From: an uncultured Chthoniobacterales bacterium
GTDB taxonomy: Bacteria; Verrucomicrobiota; Verrucomicrobiia; Chthoniobacterales; UBA10450
Direction: 5' to 3'
Length of the DNA stretch: 64,000 bases
Assembly (NCBI GenBank): GCA_902805675.1
Contig: CADCTA010000002.1
Location: 1 to 64,000 of the forward strand
Both the position numbers and the translations under genes were made by a program. The notes under the pieces were generated by a model, which saw only the letters and a list, made by a program, of their open reading frames with translations, ran no database searches and was not told the origin of the DNA. This document shows, one piece after another, positions 9,423 to 18,194 of the stretch; position 1 is the first letter of the stretch; every line of letters begins with the position of its first letter.

Positions 9423-10574
9423 CTAGGCTACAGCCCCCGCTGTCAATCGCGCGTGCTCCTCGATCAGGTAGCGGTCTGTCATTCCCGCAATGTAATCACA
9501 AACCGTGCGATGTAGGCCCTCCCCCTCGATGCGGCGCGACGCTCCCTCGCCGAGCAGCTCAGGCCTGAGCACGTATTCATCAAACACCGCGTGCAACATC
9601 TCGCACGCGCGCCGGTTCACCTCCGCCACGCGCGGATGGTAGTACACGTTCTTGTAGAGAAAACGCCGCAGCTCGCTGTTCGCTCTCAGCAGCTCGTCGC
9701 TGTAGCGGATCAACGGGCGCTCCTGCGCGCGCACCTCGGCGGCGCTTCGCACGCCTGCATCCTCGATCGCTCCCGCGCTGCTGGTGATCACGTCGCGCAC
9801 CTGCACATCGATGATATCGCGGATGATGAGCTTGTGCAGATCCGGCTCGCGAGCGTCGGGATACCGCTCGCTGACCGTAGCGTGACTGCGGTGCCACACC
9901 GTCACTTCCTCGAGCTGATCCGCGCTCAGGATCTCGAAGTCGACCGCGTCGTCGAGATCGTGGCTGTAGTAGGTGATCTCGTCGGCGAGGTTCGCGATCT
10001 GCGCCTCGAGCGACGCGCAGCGGTACTGGTCGCCGCCCAGCTCCGGTGGATCGTAGAACGCCTGGTGTTTCTGCAAACCCTCGCGCACCTCGAAGGTCAA
10101 ATTCAGGCCAGGGAAATTCGGATACGCCGCCTCGAGCAAATCAACCACGCGGAGGCTCTGATCGTTGTGCTCGAATCCGCCGTGTTCCTGCATGCACTCG
10201 GAGAGCGTCTCTTCCCCCGAATGTCCGAACGGTGAATGCCCGAGATCGTGCGCCAGAGCGATGGCCTCAGCGAGATCCTCGTTGAGCGACAGCGCGCGCG
10301 CGATCGTGCGGCTGATCGACGCTACTTCGATGGTGTGGGTGAGGCGCGTGCGCAGGTGGTCGCCTGTGCCGTTCAGGAAAACCTGCGTCTTGTATTCGAG
10401 CCGGCGAAAGGCGCGGGCGTGGATGATGCGGGCGCGGTCCCGCTGAAATTCCGTGCGATACGCATGCTTCGATTCGGCAAATCTGCGCCCGCTCGATTCA
10501 CCGGATTTCTGCGCGTAGGCGGCGAGCACGCGTTGCTCGTCCCCTTCCATCTGCTCGCGCGTCTTCCAGCTCAC
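9423..10574 (-). CDS. dgt: dGTPase-like HD-domain nucleotide triphosphohydrolase
   Basis: Cytoplasmic HD-superfamily enzyme that hydrolyses deoxynucleoside triphosphates (typically dGTP) to nucleoside and triphosphate, helping control dNTP pools. The 383 residues start with the family's YRTEFQRDRARIIHARAFRRLEYKTQVF block (residues 39-66), followed by the metal site: RLTHTIEV (His80), ALAHDLGHSPFGHSGE (His109-Asp110, His118), and a later SHDLDDAVDF helix. Length is within the short form of the family. The gene overlaps the upstream small membrane-protein gene by 4 nt, so the two are probably translationally coupled. Substrate preference among dNTPs cannot be read from sequence. Confidence 0.93.
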   Translation of the reverse strand: MSWKTREQMEGDEQRVLAAYAQKSGESSGRRFAESKHAYRTEFQRDRARIIHARAFRRLEYKTQVFLNGTGDHLRTRLTHTIEVASISRTIARALSLNEDLAEAIALAHDLGHSPFGHSGEETLSECMQEHGGFEHNDQSLRVVDLLEAAYPNFPGLNLTFEVREGLQKHQAFYDPPELGGDQYRCASLEAQIANLADEITYYSHDLDDAVDFEILSADQLEEVTVWHRSHATVSERYPDAREPDLHKLIIRDIIDVQVRDVITSSAGAIEDAGVRSAAEVRAQERPLIRYSDELLRANSELRRFLYKNVYYHPRVAEVNRRACEMLHAVFDEYVLRPELLGEGASRRIEGEGLHRTVCDYIAGMTDRYLIEEHARLTAGAVA

Positions 10575-10930
10575 TGCTCTTCTGCGTCCTGCTCTGAAGG
10601 ATGGGAGGCGCGCTGCGCGAATCGCTGGCCCAGTGCCTTGCGCGCGGCGCGGCCCTGCGCGCGGATCATCAGCGCATCAAATAACGCGAGCAGCAACGCG
10701 GTGATCGTAAACCACGCGCAGACGAGCCAGAAGAGGATGAAGCGCACCGCGTGCTCGCGCGGGTTCAGCCAGCCCTGCAGGATGGTGGCGCCAGCCACCA
10801 GCATCAACACCGCGACGACGAGCGTCGCGGACATCACCTTGCGGCGCGCGCCTTGATCCCGGATGAGCCCGCGCGTCGCATGCACGACGAAGGACACCTT
10901 CTGCAGATTCTTCTCAGGTGCGGGCGTCAC
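10571..10930 (-). CDS. Small two-span membrane protein of unknown function
   Basis: A 119-residue protein with two predicted membrane segments (about residues 35-53 and 64-85) flanked by basic residues, and a charged Gln/Glu-rich C-terminal tail. No family motif is recognised. The start at 10930 is GTG, giving MTPAPEKN; an internal ATG (about residue 33) just before the first span is an alternative. Its stop overlaps the dgt start by 4 nt, so expression is probably coupled to the dGTPase, but no functional link is known. Confidence 0.7.
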   Translation of the reverse strand: MTPAPEKNLQKVSFVVHATRGLIRDQGARRKVMSATLVVAVLMLVAGATILQGWLNPREHAVRFILFWLVCAWFTITALLLALFDALMIRAQGRAARKALGQRFAQRASHPSEQDAEEQ

Positions 10931-11067
10931 GCTTGAAGAATCCGTGGCTCCAGCCGTTTCGCAAACTCACGGACGCCGGCAAAGTTGGCGGAGCACCGGA
11001 AGCGCCGCAGCGCGGTCCCGCTTGTCGCTCCGGAACGGGACCGGCGCGTGATGCCGCAGCCGGCGCG

Positions 11068-12444
11068 TTAGATCAGCAGCAGCGTCGGGTTCTCCAGCAA
11101 GCGCCGCAGCTCCTTCAGATACTCTGCGCCGAGGGCGCCATCGATCACCCGATGATCGCAGCTCATCGTGATCGACATCCGCTGGCCCACACTGATGTTG
11201 TCGCAATCATCGACAACCGCGCGCTTCGTGATGGCGCCGATGGCGAGGATGAAACCCTGTGGCGGGTTGATGATCGCAGAGAATGAATCGATGCCGTGGC
11301 CACCAAGGTTCGAGACCGTGAACGTGCCGCCCTGGAACTCTTCCGGCTTCATGCGCTTGTGTCGCGCGCGATGCGCGAGGTCCTTCACCGTCTCGCTGAT
11401 CTCGCGCAGCGACTTCGTTTGCGCCGCGCGCACGACTGGCGTGACGAGGCCGTCCTCGATGGCGACGGCAAGCGCGAGATCGACGTCCTGGTATTGGATG
11501 AGCGCGTCGCCGTCGAATGACGCGTTCGCCTTCGGCACCTTCAACGCAGCCTCGACGGCCGCCTTCAGCACGAAGTCATTCACCGTGATCTTCGAGGTGT
11601 CGCTCTCCTCGCCGCCAGCCTTCAACTCCGCGCGCGCGGTCATCAGCGGCCCAGCGTCGACTTCGATGGTGAGATAAAAATGCGGCACGGGACCCAGGCT
11701 CTCGACCAGCCGCTGCGCAATGACCTTGCGCATGCCGGAGAGATGGATGCGATCGCCCGGCTGCGACTGCGCGGCCGCAGGTGCTGCTGCCTTCTGCTGC
11801 GGCCCACTGGCAGCGGGCGCAGATTTCATCGCGGCGCGCACGTCAGTTTCCGTCACGCGACCTTCCGGGCCGGTTCCTTTGATCTGCGAAATGTCGAGGC
11901 CTTGGTCGGCAGCAAGGCGGCGCGCGAGCGGCGAGGCTTTAACGCGATTACCATCTGATCCTGCGCTGGGGAGCGGACGTGCTTCTGTCTGGCGCGGAGC
12001 CGGTGGAGTCGCGGTCGCGTGTTGCGGAACATCGAGACGGGTGGGCGCTTCCTGGTTCTGGTGCGGCGGCGCGGTCTCTTCGTGCTGTTCTGCGGCGGGC
12101 GCAGGCTGCTCGCTTTCGGCAGGCTGCTTCGCCTGGGGCTCAGCTTTCGGCTGTTCCTTCTGCGGTGTTGCCTCAGGCTTCGCTTGATCGGGCGCCGGTG
12201 CCGCTTCGCCTTTATCGCCGATGAACGCGATCTTCTGCCCGACCTCTACTTTGCCGCCTTCTTCAACGAAGATCTCGGTCAGCACGCCGTCTTCCGGCGA
12301 CTCCCACTCCATCGTCGCCTTGTCGGTTTCGATCTCCGCCAGCACGTCGCCTGTCGATACCTGCTCGCCTTTCTTCTTCTTCCACGCGACGAGCGTCCCC
12401 TCCGTCATCGTGTCGCTGAGCTTCGGCATCTGGACTTCGGGCAT
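11068..12444 (-). CDS. pdhC: Pyruvate dehydrogenase E2, dihydrolipoamide acetyltransferase
   Basis: Core subunit of the pyruvate dehydrogenase complex; it moves the acetyl group from E1 through a lipoyl arm to CoA. The 458 residues show one lipoyl domain with the modified Lys in ETDKATMEWES (about residue 43), then an Ala/Pro/Gln/Glu-rich flexible linker (about 85-165). Next is a peripheral-subunit-binding domain (KASPLARRLAADQGLDIS through GPEGRVTETDV) and a C-terminal catalytic domain ending with the active-site motif CDHRVIDGALGAEYL. It lies 6 bp after pdhB and ends the pdhABC operon. No E3 (lpd) follows. An inverted repeat at 11014-11042 (GGTCCCG and CGGGACC arms) just past the stop could end transcription. 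Confidence 0.95.
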   Translation of the reverse strand: MPEVQMPKLSDTMTEGTLVAWKKKKGEQVSTGDVLAEIETDKATMEWESPEDGVLTEIFVEEGGKVEVGQKIAFIGDKGEAAPAPDQAKPEATPQKEQPKAEPQAKQPAESEQPAPAAEQHEETAPPHQNQEAPTRLDVPQHATATPPAPRQTEARPLPSAGSDGNRVKASPLARRLAADQGLDISQIKGTGPEGRVTETDVRAAMKSAPAASGPQQKAAAPAAAQSQPGDRIHLSGMRKVIAQRLVESLGPVPHFYLTIEVDAGPLMTARAELKAGGEESDTSKITVNDFVLKAAVEAALKVPKANASFDGDALIQYQDVDLALAVAIEDGLVTPVVRAAQTKSLREISETVKDLAHRARHKRMKPEEFQGGTFTVSNLGGHGIDSFSAIINPPQGFILAIGAITKRAVVDDCDNISVGQRMSITMSCDHRVIDGALGAEYLKELRRLLENPTLLLI

Positions 12445-12450
12445 AACTCG

Positions 12451-13440
12451 TTAGGCGTAGCAGACCTTCTTCACGGCGGTGACGATCTTGGCGGCGCTCG
12501 GCAGGACGGCCTTTTCGAGCCGCTCGTTGTACGGCATGGCCACGTCTTCCTGCGCCACGCGCGCGATCGGCGCGTCCAGCTCGTCAAAAATTTCCTTCTG
12601 GATGCGGTAGCACAGCTCCGAGCCGATGCCGCAATACGGCCGATCCTGCTCCGCAATGACAACGCGGTGCGTCTTCGCGACGGAGTTGAGGATGGCTTCC
12701 ATGTCGAGCGGCTTGATCGAACGGAGATCGAGCACCTCGGCGCTGATCTCTTCTTCCTCGAGCGCTTCCGCGGCGGCGAGCGCCATGGGCACAGTCTGCG
12801 CGTAGCAGATGATGGTGACGTCGCTGCCTTGTCGCTTGATCTCGGCCTGGCCGAGCGGGATCAACAGTTCGTGGCCTTCCGGCTCGACGAGTCCCTTCGA
12901 GCTGTAGAGAAGCTCGGCCTCGAGCACCAGCACCGGGTTGTCGTCGCGGATCGCGGTCTTGAGCAAACCTTTGGCGTCGCGCGGCGTGGCCGGCGTGCAG
13001 ATCTTTAAGCCGGGGAAGTTTGCGTAGAGCGGCTCCGTGGCATGCATATGGGTCGCGCCGATTTGGTGCGCCGGCCCGTTCGGTCCACGAAATGTGATCG
13101 GCACATTGAACTGCCCACCGGACATGGTGAGCATGTTGGGCGCGTTGTTCACGACCTGATCGAAAGCGACGAGCGAGAAGCTGAAGGTCATGAACTCGAC
13201 GATCGGCCGCAACCCGACCATGGCGGCGCCAATGCCCATCCCCGCGAAGCCGTTCTCGCTGATCGGCGTGTCGATGATGCGGCTCGGGCCGAACCGATCT
13301 AGCAGTCCCTGGCTGATTTTGTAGGCGCCGTTGTACTGCGCGACTTCCTCGCCCATGAGGAACACGTTCGGATCGCGCTCGAGCTCTTCGGCCAGCGCCT
13401 CGTTTAACGCCTGGCGATATGTGATTTCGCGCATCGTCAT
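12451..13440 (-). CDS. pdhB: Pyruvate dehydrogenase E1 component, beta subunit
   Basis: Forms the alpha2-beta2 E1 heterotetramer with PdhA, which decarboxylates pyruvate with thiamine diphosphate and reductively acetylates the E2 lipoyl group. The 329 residues carry the transketolase pyrimidine-binding domain (REITYRQALNEALAEEL, LMGEEVAQYNGAYK, DTPISENGFAGMGIGAA, RPIVEFMTFSF) and the C-terminal transketolase domain (VTIICYAQTV, EVLDLRSIKPLD). It overlaps pdhA by 4 nt and is followed by pdhC after 6 bp, so the three genes are clearly one operon. The family includes 2-oxoisovalerate E1 beta, but the three-gene order and motifs favour pyruvate. Confidence 0.95.
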   Translation of the reverse strand: MTMREITYRQALNEALAEELERDPNVFLMGEEVAQYNGAYKISQGLLDRFGPSRIIDTPISENGFAGMGIGAAMVGLRPIVEFMTFSFSLVAFDQVVNNAPNMLTMSGGQFNVPITFRGPNGPAHQIGATHMHATEPLYANFPGLKICTPATPRDAKGLLKTAIRDDNPVLVLEAELLYSSKGLVEPEGHELLIPLGQAEIKRQGSDVTIICYAQTVPMALAAAEALEEEEISAEVLDLRSIKPLDMEAILNSVAKTHRVVIAEQDRPYCGIGSELCYRIQKEIFDELDAPIARVAQEDVAMPYNERLEKAVLPSAAKIVTAVKKVCYA

Positions 13441-14453
13441 AGCGGCGGCGCGTCGGTCGACATTGCGCGGGCGAGCGTGGCGCCATCGGCGCCGACGTAG
13501 GTGTAGTTGTAAAGCTCCTCGAGCGGCAACTCGGCGCTTTCCTCAGCGAACTTCACGCTCGCGAGCGCGGTCTCTTTGGCGGCTTTGTCCATCGCGTCGA
13601 ACTGCTCGTTACTCAGCTTGCCCTCACGCGTGAGCTGCGCGCGCAAACGCGTGATCGGATCGTCCATCCGGTACTTCTCGAGCTGCTCTTTGGTGCGGTA
13701 GCTGGCCGGATCCGACATGGAGTGTCCACGATACCGGTAGGTCCGAATCTCGACGAAGGCCGGATGCGGGTCTTTGCGAATCGCGTCGATCACTTCAGTC
13801 AGCTTGTCGCGCACGTCGCGAAAGTTCATGCCGTCGGCCACGAAGCCGGGCATCTCGTAACCTTCCGCACGATCGACGATCTGCTTGAGCGACGTGGAGC
13901 GCTCCACGCTCGTGCCCATCGCGTAGAGATTATTCTCGCAGATGAAAATCACCGGCAGCTTGTAGAGCGCGGCGAGGTTGAACGCCTCGTGAAAGGCGCC
14001 CTGGTTGATGGCGCCGTCTCCGAAGAAGCAGAGCGTAACGCGATCTTCACCACGATACTTGGACGCGAACGCCATTCCGGCCGCTAAAGGGATATGCGCG
14101 CCGACGATCGCGTGGCCGCCGTACATGTGGTTGGCCTTGTCGAAATAGTGCATGGAACCGCCGAGGCCGCGCGAGCAGCCGGTCGCCTTGCCGAACATCT
14201 CGGCCATGCAGGCATTCGCGCTCGTTCCGCGACCAAGCGCGTGTGCGTGATCGCGGTAGGCAGTGATCAGGTAATCGTCATGGCGCGTCGCGGCGATCGC
14301 GCCGATGACGACCGCTTCCTGCCCGATGTAAAGGTGGCAAAACCCGCCGATCTTCTGCGCTTGATACTGCTGGCTCGCGCGTTCCTCGAAACGCCGAATC
14401 AACAGCATCAGCGAGAGCATTTCGACTTCGTCGCGTAGCTCCGGCTGTGACAT
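13437..14453 (-). CDS. pdhA: Pyruvate dehydrogenase E1 component, alpha subunit
   Basis: Thiamine-diphosphate-binding subunit of E1. The 338 residues contain RRFEERASQQYQAQKIGGF and HLYIGQEAVVIGAIAATRHDD at the N-terminus, and RGLGGSMHYFDKANHMYGGH before the cofactor site. The ThDP motif is FFGDGAINQGAFHEAFNLAA ending in CENNLYAMGTS, and the phosphorylation-loop-like region is TYRYRGHSMSDPASYRTKEQ. Length and motifs match the heterotetrameric E1 alpha of Gram-positive bacteria, cyanobacteria and mitochondria, unlike the large homodimeric AceE of Escherichia coli. It starts 6 bp after a DUF6580 membrane-protein gene, which therefore probably shares its transcript. Confidence 0.96.
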   Translation of the reverse strand: MSQPELRDEVEMLSLMLLIRRFEERASQQYQAQKIGGFCHLYIGQEAVVIGAIAATRHDDYLITAYRDHAHALGRGTSANACMAEMFGKATGCSRGLGGSMHYFDKANHMYGGHAIVGAHIPLAAGMAFASKYRGEDRVTLCFFGDGAINQGAFHEAFNLAALYKLPVIFICENNLYAMGTSVERSTSLKQIVDRAEGYEMPGFVADGMNFRDVRDKLTEVIDAIRKDPHPAFVEIRTYRYRGHSMSDPASYRTKEQLEKYRMDDPITRLRAQLTREGKLSNEQFDAMDKAAKETALASVKFAEESAELPLEELYNYTYVGADGATLARAMSTDAPPL

Positions 14454-14459
14454 GCCGGA

Positions 14460-15047
14460 TTACGCGGGACGCGGGACCGCTGCGGCGGCGGGCAAGCGAG
14501 GGGTGCTCCGTCCGAGGTGCATGCAGAGGACAAAGAGCGCGGTGAATAGAACGTCGCTGACCACCGAGTTGCGGAAGAACATCCACGTCGGTGTCGCCGC
14601 ATAGGCGGGGTGCCCGGTTGTTTGTGCCTGGATAAACCCAGCGAAGCTCTTGACGTAGGCCGGATCAAACAACCACGAGACGGTGTTCGTCACGACGTAG
14701 AAGATCAGCGAAGCCGCCAGCGACGCCGGCAGCAAGGTCTTCAAGGAAGCACGCCCGTGAAGCAGAAACCCGAGGCAGCCGATCATCGCGAAGGCGACGT
14801 AGTGGGACAGCACGAACGGGCTGAGCATGGAGAAACCGTAGTGGATGTTCAGCACCACGTCGGAGATCAGCATGGCCAGCATCGGCACGGTGAACTTGTA
14901 CCTCGCCGGGAGGTAGGCGGCCGCGCAAAGCGCGATCGCAGCGAGCGGCGCAAAATTGTGCAGTCCGATGGAATCGGACGGGACGAACAGGGCGGTCACA
15001 ATCCGGTAAACGATCGCGGAGAGGATCAGGAGAAAGGCGGGAATCAT
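14460..15047 (-). CDS. DUF6580-type integral membrane protein
   Basis: A 195-residue protein with five or six membrane spans, opening with MIPAFLLILSAIVYRIV and containing HNFAPLAAIALCAAAYLP, LISDVVLNIHYG and PTWMFFRNSVVSDVLFTALF. This pattern is known to me from DUF6580 proteins of Verrucomicrobiota and Bacteroidota, which resemble ECF-transporter substrate-binding components, though the function is unproven. The frame is open upstream to 15242, but that part is Arg-rich and overlaps the rpsT 3' end; the ATG at 15047 gives a hydrophobic start and family-like length. It ends 6 bp before pdhA, so the two are probably cotranscribed, which may hint at cofactor or vitamin uptake but is only suggestive. 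Confidence 0.8.
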   Translation of the reverse strand: MIPAFLLILSAIVYRIVTALFVPSDSIGLHNFAPLAAIALCAAAYLPARYKFTVPMLAMLISDVVLNIHYGFSMLSPFVLSHYVAFAMIGCLGFLLHGRASLKTLLPASLAASLIFYVVTNTVSWLFDPAYVKSFAGFIQAQTTGHPAYAATPTWMFFRNSVVSDVLFTALFVLCMHLGRSTPRLPAAAAVPRPA

Positions 15048-15171
15048 CGGCAGCAACTTGTAACTCTCCAGCGAGATATGCAATGCGCTTTGTGGCGCGA
15101 AACAGCCTTTGCTCAGCGGATGCGAGGCTGGCGAACGCGGCGCGACTTGGGCGCGCCGTGACTGCGAAACC

Positions 15172-15480
15172 TTACGCCGTCGGAGCAGCGGCTGCCGTCG
15201 GCGCAGGAGCTGGAGCCGAAGCCGGAGCGGCAGCTCCGCCACGAACCTTTGCCAACAAACGCGCCTTGCGGCGGCGAGCGGCGTTCTTGTGAATGATGCC
15301 GCGCTTAGCCGCTTTATCGACCGCCGAGATCAGCTCCCGCACACCGGCCACGTCAGGCGTTCCGGTGCCACCCGAAACCGTCTTGTGCATCTTGCGCAGA
15401 CGCGTGAGCACGCTGCGGTTGCGAAGAGAACGGCTCGTCGTCTGGCGAGCGCGTTTGGAGGCGGATTTGGTGTTGGCCAT
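15172..15480 (-). CDS. rpsT: 30S ribosomal protein S20
   Basis: Primary 16S-rRNA-binding protein of the small subunit. Residues 1-80 show the S20 pattern: MANTKSASKRARQTTSRSLRNRSVLTRLRK, then a helical middle and GIIHKNAARRRKARLLAKV. The total is 102 residues, about 15 more than usual, because of a C-terminal Ala/Pro tail (APASAPAPAPTAAAAPTA). Such tails are seen in some Verrucomicrobiota and Planctomycetota ribosomal proteins and are probably disordered. The gene sits between the L,D-transpeptidase and DUF6580 genes on the same strand, each about 100 bp away. Confidence 0.95.
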   Translation of the reverse strand: MANTKSASKRARQTTSRSLRNRSVLTRLRKMHKTVSGGTGTPDVAGVRELISAVDKAAKRGIIHKNAARRRKARLLAKVRGGAAAPASAPAPAPTAAAAPTA

Positions 15481-15577
15481 GGGATAGGGACGCTGAGCTT
15501 TCTTGTGGGGCGTGCAGGGTCGGGGCGGTGCCCGCTTTTGTCAACCAGCAGAGGAGCGGCCGTGCGGCGCGGCGCGG

Positions 15578-16288
15578 TCAGGCTCTGTCGCGTGGGCGCG
15601 GCGCCGCAGAGAAGGCGTTCGTCTTCCCGGCGGCGGGATCTTGCGAGTTCACCAAAGGCTCCACGCGGCCCCTTTCGACCGGAGCCGGCGGCGCCTGCAA
15701 TCTGTAGACTTTTTTCGCCTTCGGCACGTTCGGCAGTTTGTCGGTTACCACCTGCACGACGGAGCCGACTGGCAGTTGACTGTAGAGGTCGGTGACGTCC
15801 TTCGATTTCATGCGAATACACCCGTAGCTGGCCGGCTTTCCGATCATCTTCTCCTGCGGCGTGCCGTGGATGTAGATGCAGCGTGGAAAGGCGCGGGCGG
15901 TCGAAGCTTCGAGCCCGCGCAGCCAGATGATGCGCGTGATGATTGGGTCGCGGCCCGGCGCGTTCGGCTTCAGGATCTCGCCGGTAAAGCGCCGGCGATG
16001 GAAGACGGCGCCAATCGGGGCGCGGTCGCCGATCTTCTGCGCGACGGCCATCGCACCGACCGGCGTGGCCATCGTGCCGAAACCATCACCGAGACCGAAC
16101 TTCGAGGTCGAAACCGGATACGTCGTCACCTTCGCGCCGTTCTGGAGCAGCATCATCTTCTGCTCCTTCACGCTGACGATGACCTCGTTGCGAACCTCGG
16201 GAGCCGGCGCCGGCGGAGCAGGATCGGCCGCGTGCAGCACCGAGGCTGCGGCGAGAGAAGCGGCAAGGATCAGGACGGCACGGAACAT
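15578..16288 (-). CDS. L,D-transpeptidase (YkuD/ErfK family), exported
   Basis: Periplasmic cell-wall enzyme that forms 3-3 peptide crosslinks or attaches proteins to peptidoglycan. The 236 residues begin with a signal peptide (MFRAVLILAASLAAASVLHA, cleavage near residue 20-21) and a short Pro/Ala linker. The YkuD domain spans about 34-185 and carries His141 in YIHGT and catalytic Cys157 in SYGCIRM, matching the family signature HXX14-17[S/T]HGChN in a relaxed form. The C-terminal 45 residues are Pro/Arg-rich and not part of the domain. Neighbours are a GT2 synthase upstream (32 bp) and rpsT downstream. Whether it is a crosslinking enzyme or a lipoprotein-anchoring one is not evident. Confidence 0.92.
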   Translation of the reverse strand: MFRAVLILAASLAAASVLHAADPAPPAPAPEVRNEVIVSVKEQKMMLLQNGAKVTTYPVSTSKFGLGDGFGTMATPVGAMAVAQKIGDRAPIGAVFHRRRFTGEILKPNAPGRDPIITRIIWLRGLEASTARAFPRCIYIHGTPQEKMIGKPASYGCIRMKSKDVTDLYSQLPVGSVVQVVTDKLPNVPKAKKVYRLQAPPAPVERGRVEPLVNSQDPAAGKTNAFSAAPRPRDRA

Positions 16289-16320
16289 TGCTGCTCTTCT
16301 TACTTGGACCTAATGTTTTG

Positions 16321-17823
16321 TCACGCCGGAATTGCCACCTCCGCGCGTGAACTGGGTGAGCTGAACCGCGGCCACCACTGCGACATGGACGAGAACGCCA
16401 CGTACAGGAAGCCGAGCTGGAAGATCATCAAAAACGGCACCGAAAACCATTGCTGATGTTGGATCGCGAACCACAGAAAATAGGTGAAGTAGAGGCCAAA
16501 CGCCAACTCCAAAAGCGGGAGGAGCGACTTGAGCGGCATGTACTTCGCGTTGCGCCACGGCTGCTTCTTGCGCTCGATGCCGTACTTCGGCGTGCGCGCG
16601 AATTCGCTCTGGTGGTTGAACATCGCCTCGAGCACAGCGCGTGCATTGCTGATCGAGAGACCCACGCCGAGTGCAAGCATCGGCGGCAGCAACAGCATCT
16701 CTTTCATCCAGGTCTTCGGATGCAGCTCGCGTTGCGCGCAGATGTAGAACACCGCGACGGAGCACGAGGCGGTCAGGAAGATGGGCAGATCGATCAGCAG
16801 GGTGCGCATCCAACTGCTCTGCGGCCCGCCTACCGACGGGTGCAGCAGCAGACAGAGCGCGGCCAGCAGCAGATACGCAAAGTTCGAGGTGAGATGCGCG
16901 GTCGCCTCGAGCTTGATGTGGAACGGCAGCTTGCTGCGCCAGATCGTCGGCAGGAGCTTGTTGCACGTCTGGATGGAGCCCTTCGTCCAGCGATGCTGCT
17001 GCGACTTGAACCCATTCATGTCGACCGGCAGCTCGGCCGGCGTGACCACATTCGACAGGAAGATGAAACGCCAGCCGGCTAGCTGCGCGCGGTAGCTGAG
17101 GTCGAGATCCTCGGTCAGCGTGTCGTGTTGCCAGCCCCCGGCTTCCTCGATGCACTTCTTCCGCCATAGGCCAGCCGTGCCGTTGAAGTTGAAGAAGCGT
17201 CCGCTGCGGCTGCGCGCCGTCTGCTCCAGCAGCAGGTGCCCGTCGAGGAACATCGCCTGCACACGGGTGAGCAGCGAGTAGGAGCGGTTCAGGTGACCCC
17301 AGCGCGTCTGGATCATCCCGATGTTCGGGTCCGTGAAGAAGTGGATCGTCTTCTGCAAAAGATCCGGCTGCGGCACAAAGTCCGCGTCGAGGATGCACAC
17401 AAAGTCGCCCGCCGTCGCCATGCCGACCTCGAGCGCGCCTGCCTTGAACCCGCTGCGGTCGGTCCGCTGGATTAGCTCGACGTTCAAGCCACGCTCCTTC
17501 AGCCGGCTGACGCACGACGCGGTGATCTCGCGCGTCTCGTCGGTCGAGTCATCGAGCACCTGGATGTGCAGGCGATCGACCGGGTAATCCAGCTCGCTGA
17601 CGGACTTCAACAGCCGCTCGACCACGTAGACCTCGTTGAAGATCGGCAGCTGCACGGTCACCTTCGGCAGTTCGGCCAAGTGAGACGCCGGCACCGGCGC
17701 CCGTTTCCGGTGCTTCAGGAACAGGTAGATGATGAAATAGCGGTGGACGCCGTACGCGGAGAGGCCGAACAGCACACTCAAGTAGCAGATGGTCCAAATG
17801 AGATGTCCGACGCTTCCTTGCAT
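16321..17823 (-). CDS. Membrane-bound family 2 glycosyltransferase, cellulose-synthase/mannan-synthase-like
   Basis: Processive-type GT2 enzyme with an N-terminal span (about 10-30), a cytoplasmic GT-A domain and a C-terminal membrane region of four or five spans. Catalytic motifs are all present: VTVQLPIFNEVYVVERLL, QVLDDSTDETRE (first Asp pair), CILDADFVPQPD (DxD), DTLTEDLDLSYRAQLAGWRF (TED base) and SQQHRWTKGSIQ (QxxRW). The closest general type is the CslA glucomannan/mannan synthase group. It probably makes and extrudes a beta-linked polysaccharide from a nucleotide sugar. The frame is open upstream to 18114, but the ATG at 17823 (MQGSVGHLIW) gives the expected membrane start. No BcsB- or PilZ-like partner is adjacent, so the product is unknown. 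Confidence 0.9.
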   Translation of the reverse strand: MQGSVGHLIWTICYLSVLFGLSAYGVHRYFIIYLFLKHRKRAPVPASHLAELPKVTVQLPIFNEVYVVERLLKSVSELDYPVDRLHIQVLDDSTDETREITASCVSRLKERGLNVELIQRTDRSGFKAGALEVGMATAGDFVCILDADFVPQPDLLQKTIHFFTDPNIGMIQTRWGHLNRSYSLLTRVQAMFLDGHLLLEQTARSRSGRFFNFNGTAGLWRKKCIEEAGGWQHDTLTEDLDLSYRAQLAGWRFIFLSNVVTPAELPVDMNGFKSQQHRWTKGSIQTCNKLLPTIWRSKLPFHIKLEATAHLTSNFAYLLLAALCLLLHPSVGGPQSSWMRTLLIDLPIFLTASCSVAVFYICAQRELHPKTWMKEMLLLPPMLALGVGLSISNARAVLEAMFNHQSEFARTPKYGIERKKQPWRNAKYMPLKSLLPLLELAFGLYFTYFLWFAIQHQQWFSVPFLMIFQLGFLYVAFSSMSQWWPRFSSPSSRAEVAIPA

Positions 17824-18194
17824 AAAGGGATAGAGACCGTGCAGCCCCTCGGGGCGGCAAGGGCGACATGATGCCGCTTCAGAGCACCTCGTCAAATCAA
17901 AATCCCTGTTTTCCCTCGTGAAACGGGCATTCTCGGCGGCCGGTTTCGGCCTAACGAACGGCCATAATCCTGCTCCTGATTTCGGGCGCAATGCGCCATC
18001 CGGACGGCGTGAGAATCCATCCGCCGCCGCCATTTCGGGAGCCAGCGTTAACCATAGATCTTGAGCTGTCTTTCGCCCGCGCCGGCTCGCATCGCCCTCA
18101 GCGCAGCGCGCCACCCACGACCGCGGCGCTCCCGCGGCAAAACGTCATTCCGGTCTTGCCGCCGCCCGGTGGAGGGTAGAGTTTTACCACCCCA
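17824..18194. other. Divergent intergenic region between the GT2 synthase and the hybrid kinase
   Basis: About 370 bp that should hold promoters for both divergent genes. I see no protein-coding frame with credible features. There is a short palindromic stretch around 17937-17962 (CGGCCGG / GGCCTAACGAACGGCC) and a purine-rich GGTGGAGGG about 20 nt before the kinase start, too far for a normal ribosome-binding site. Confidence 0.4.

Noticed and set aside
12019-13008. A 329-codon open frame antisense to pdhC and pdhB
   Set aside because: The pdhC and pdhB frames on the other strand have strong family motifs. The antisense frame is Arg/Leu/Asp-rich, has no domain or ribosome-binding site and is a by-product of GC-rich codon use.
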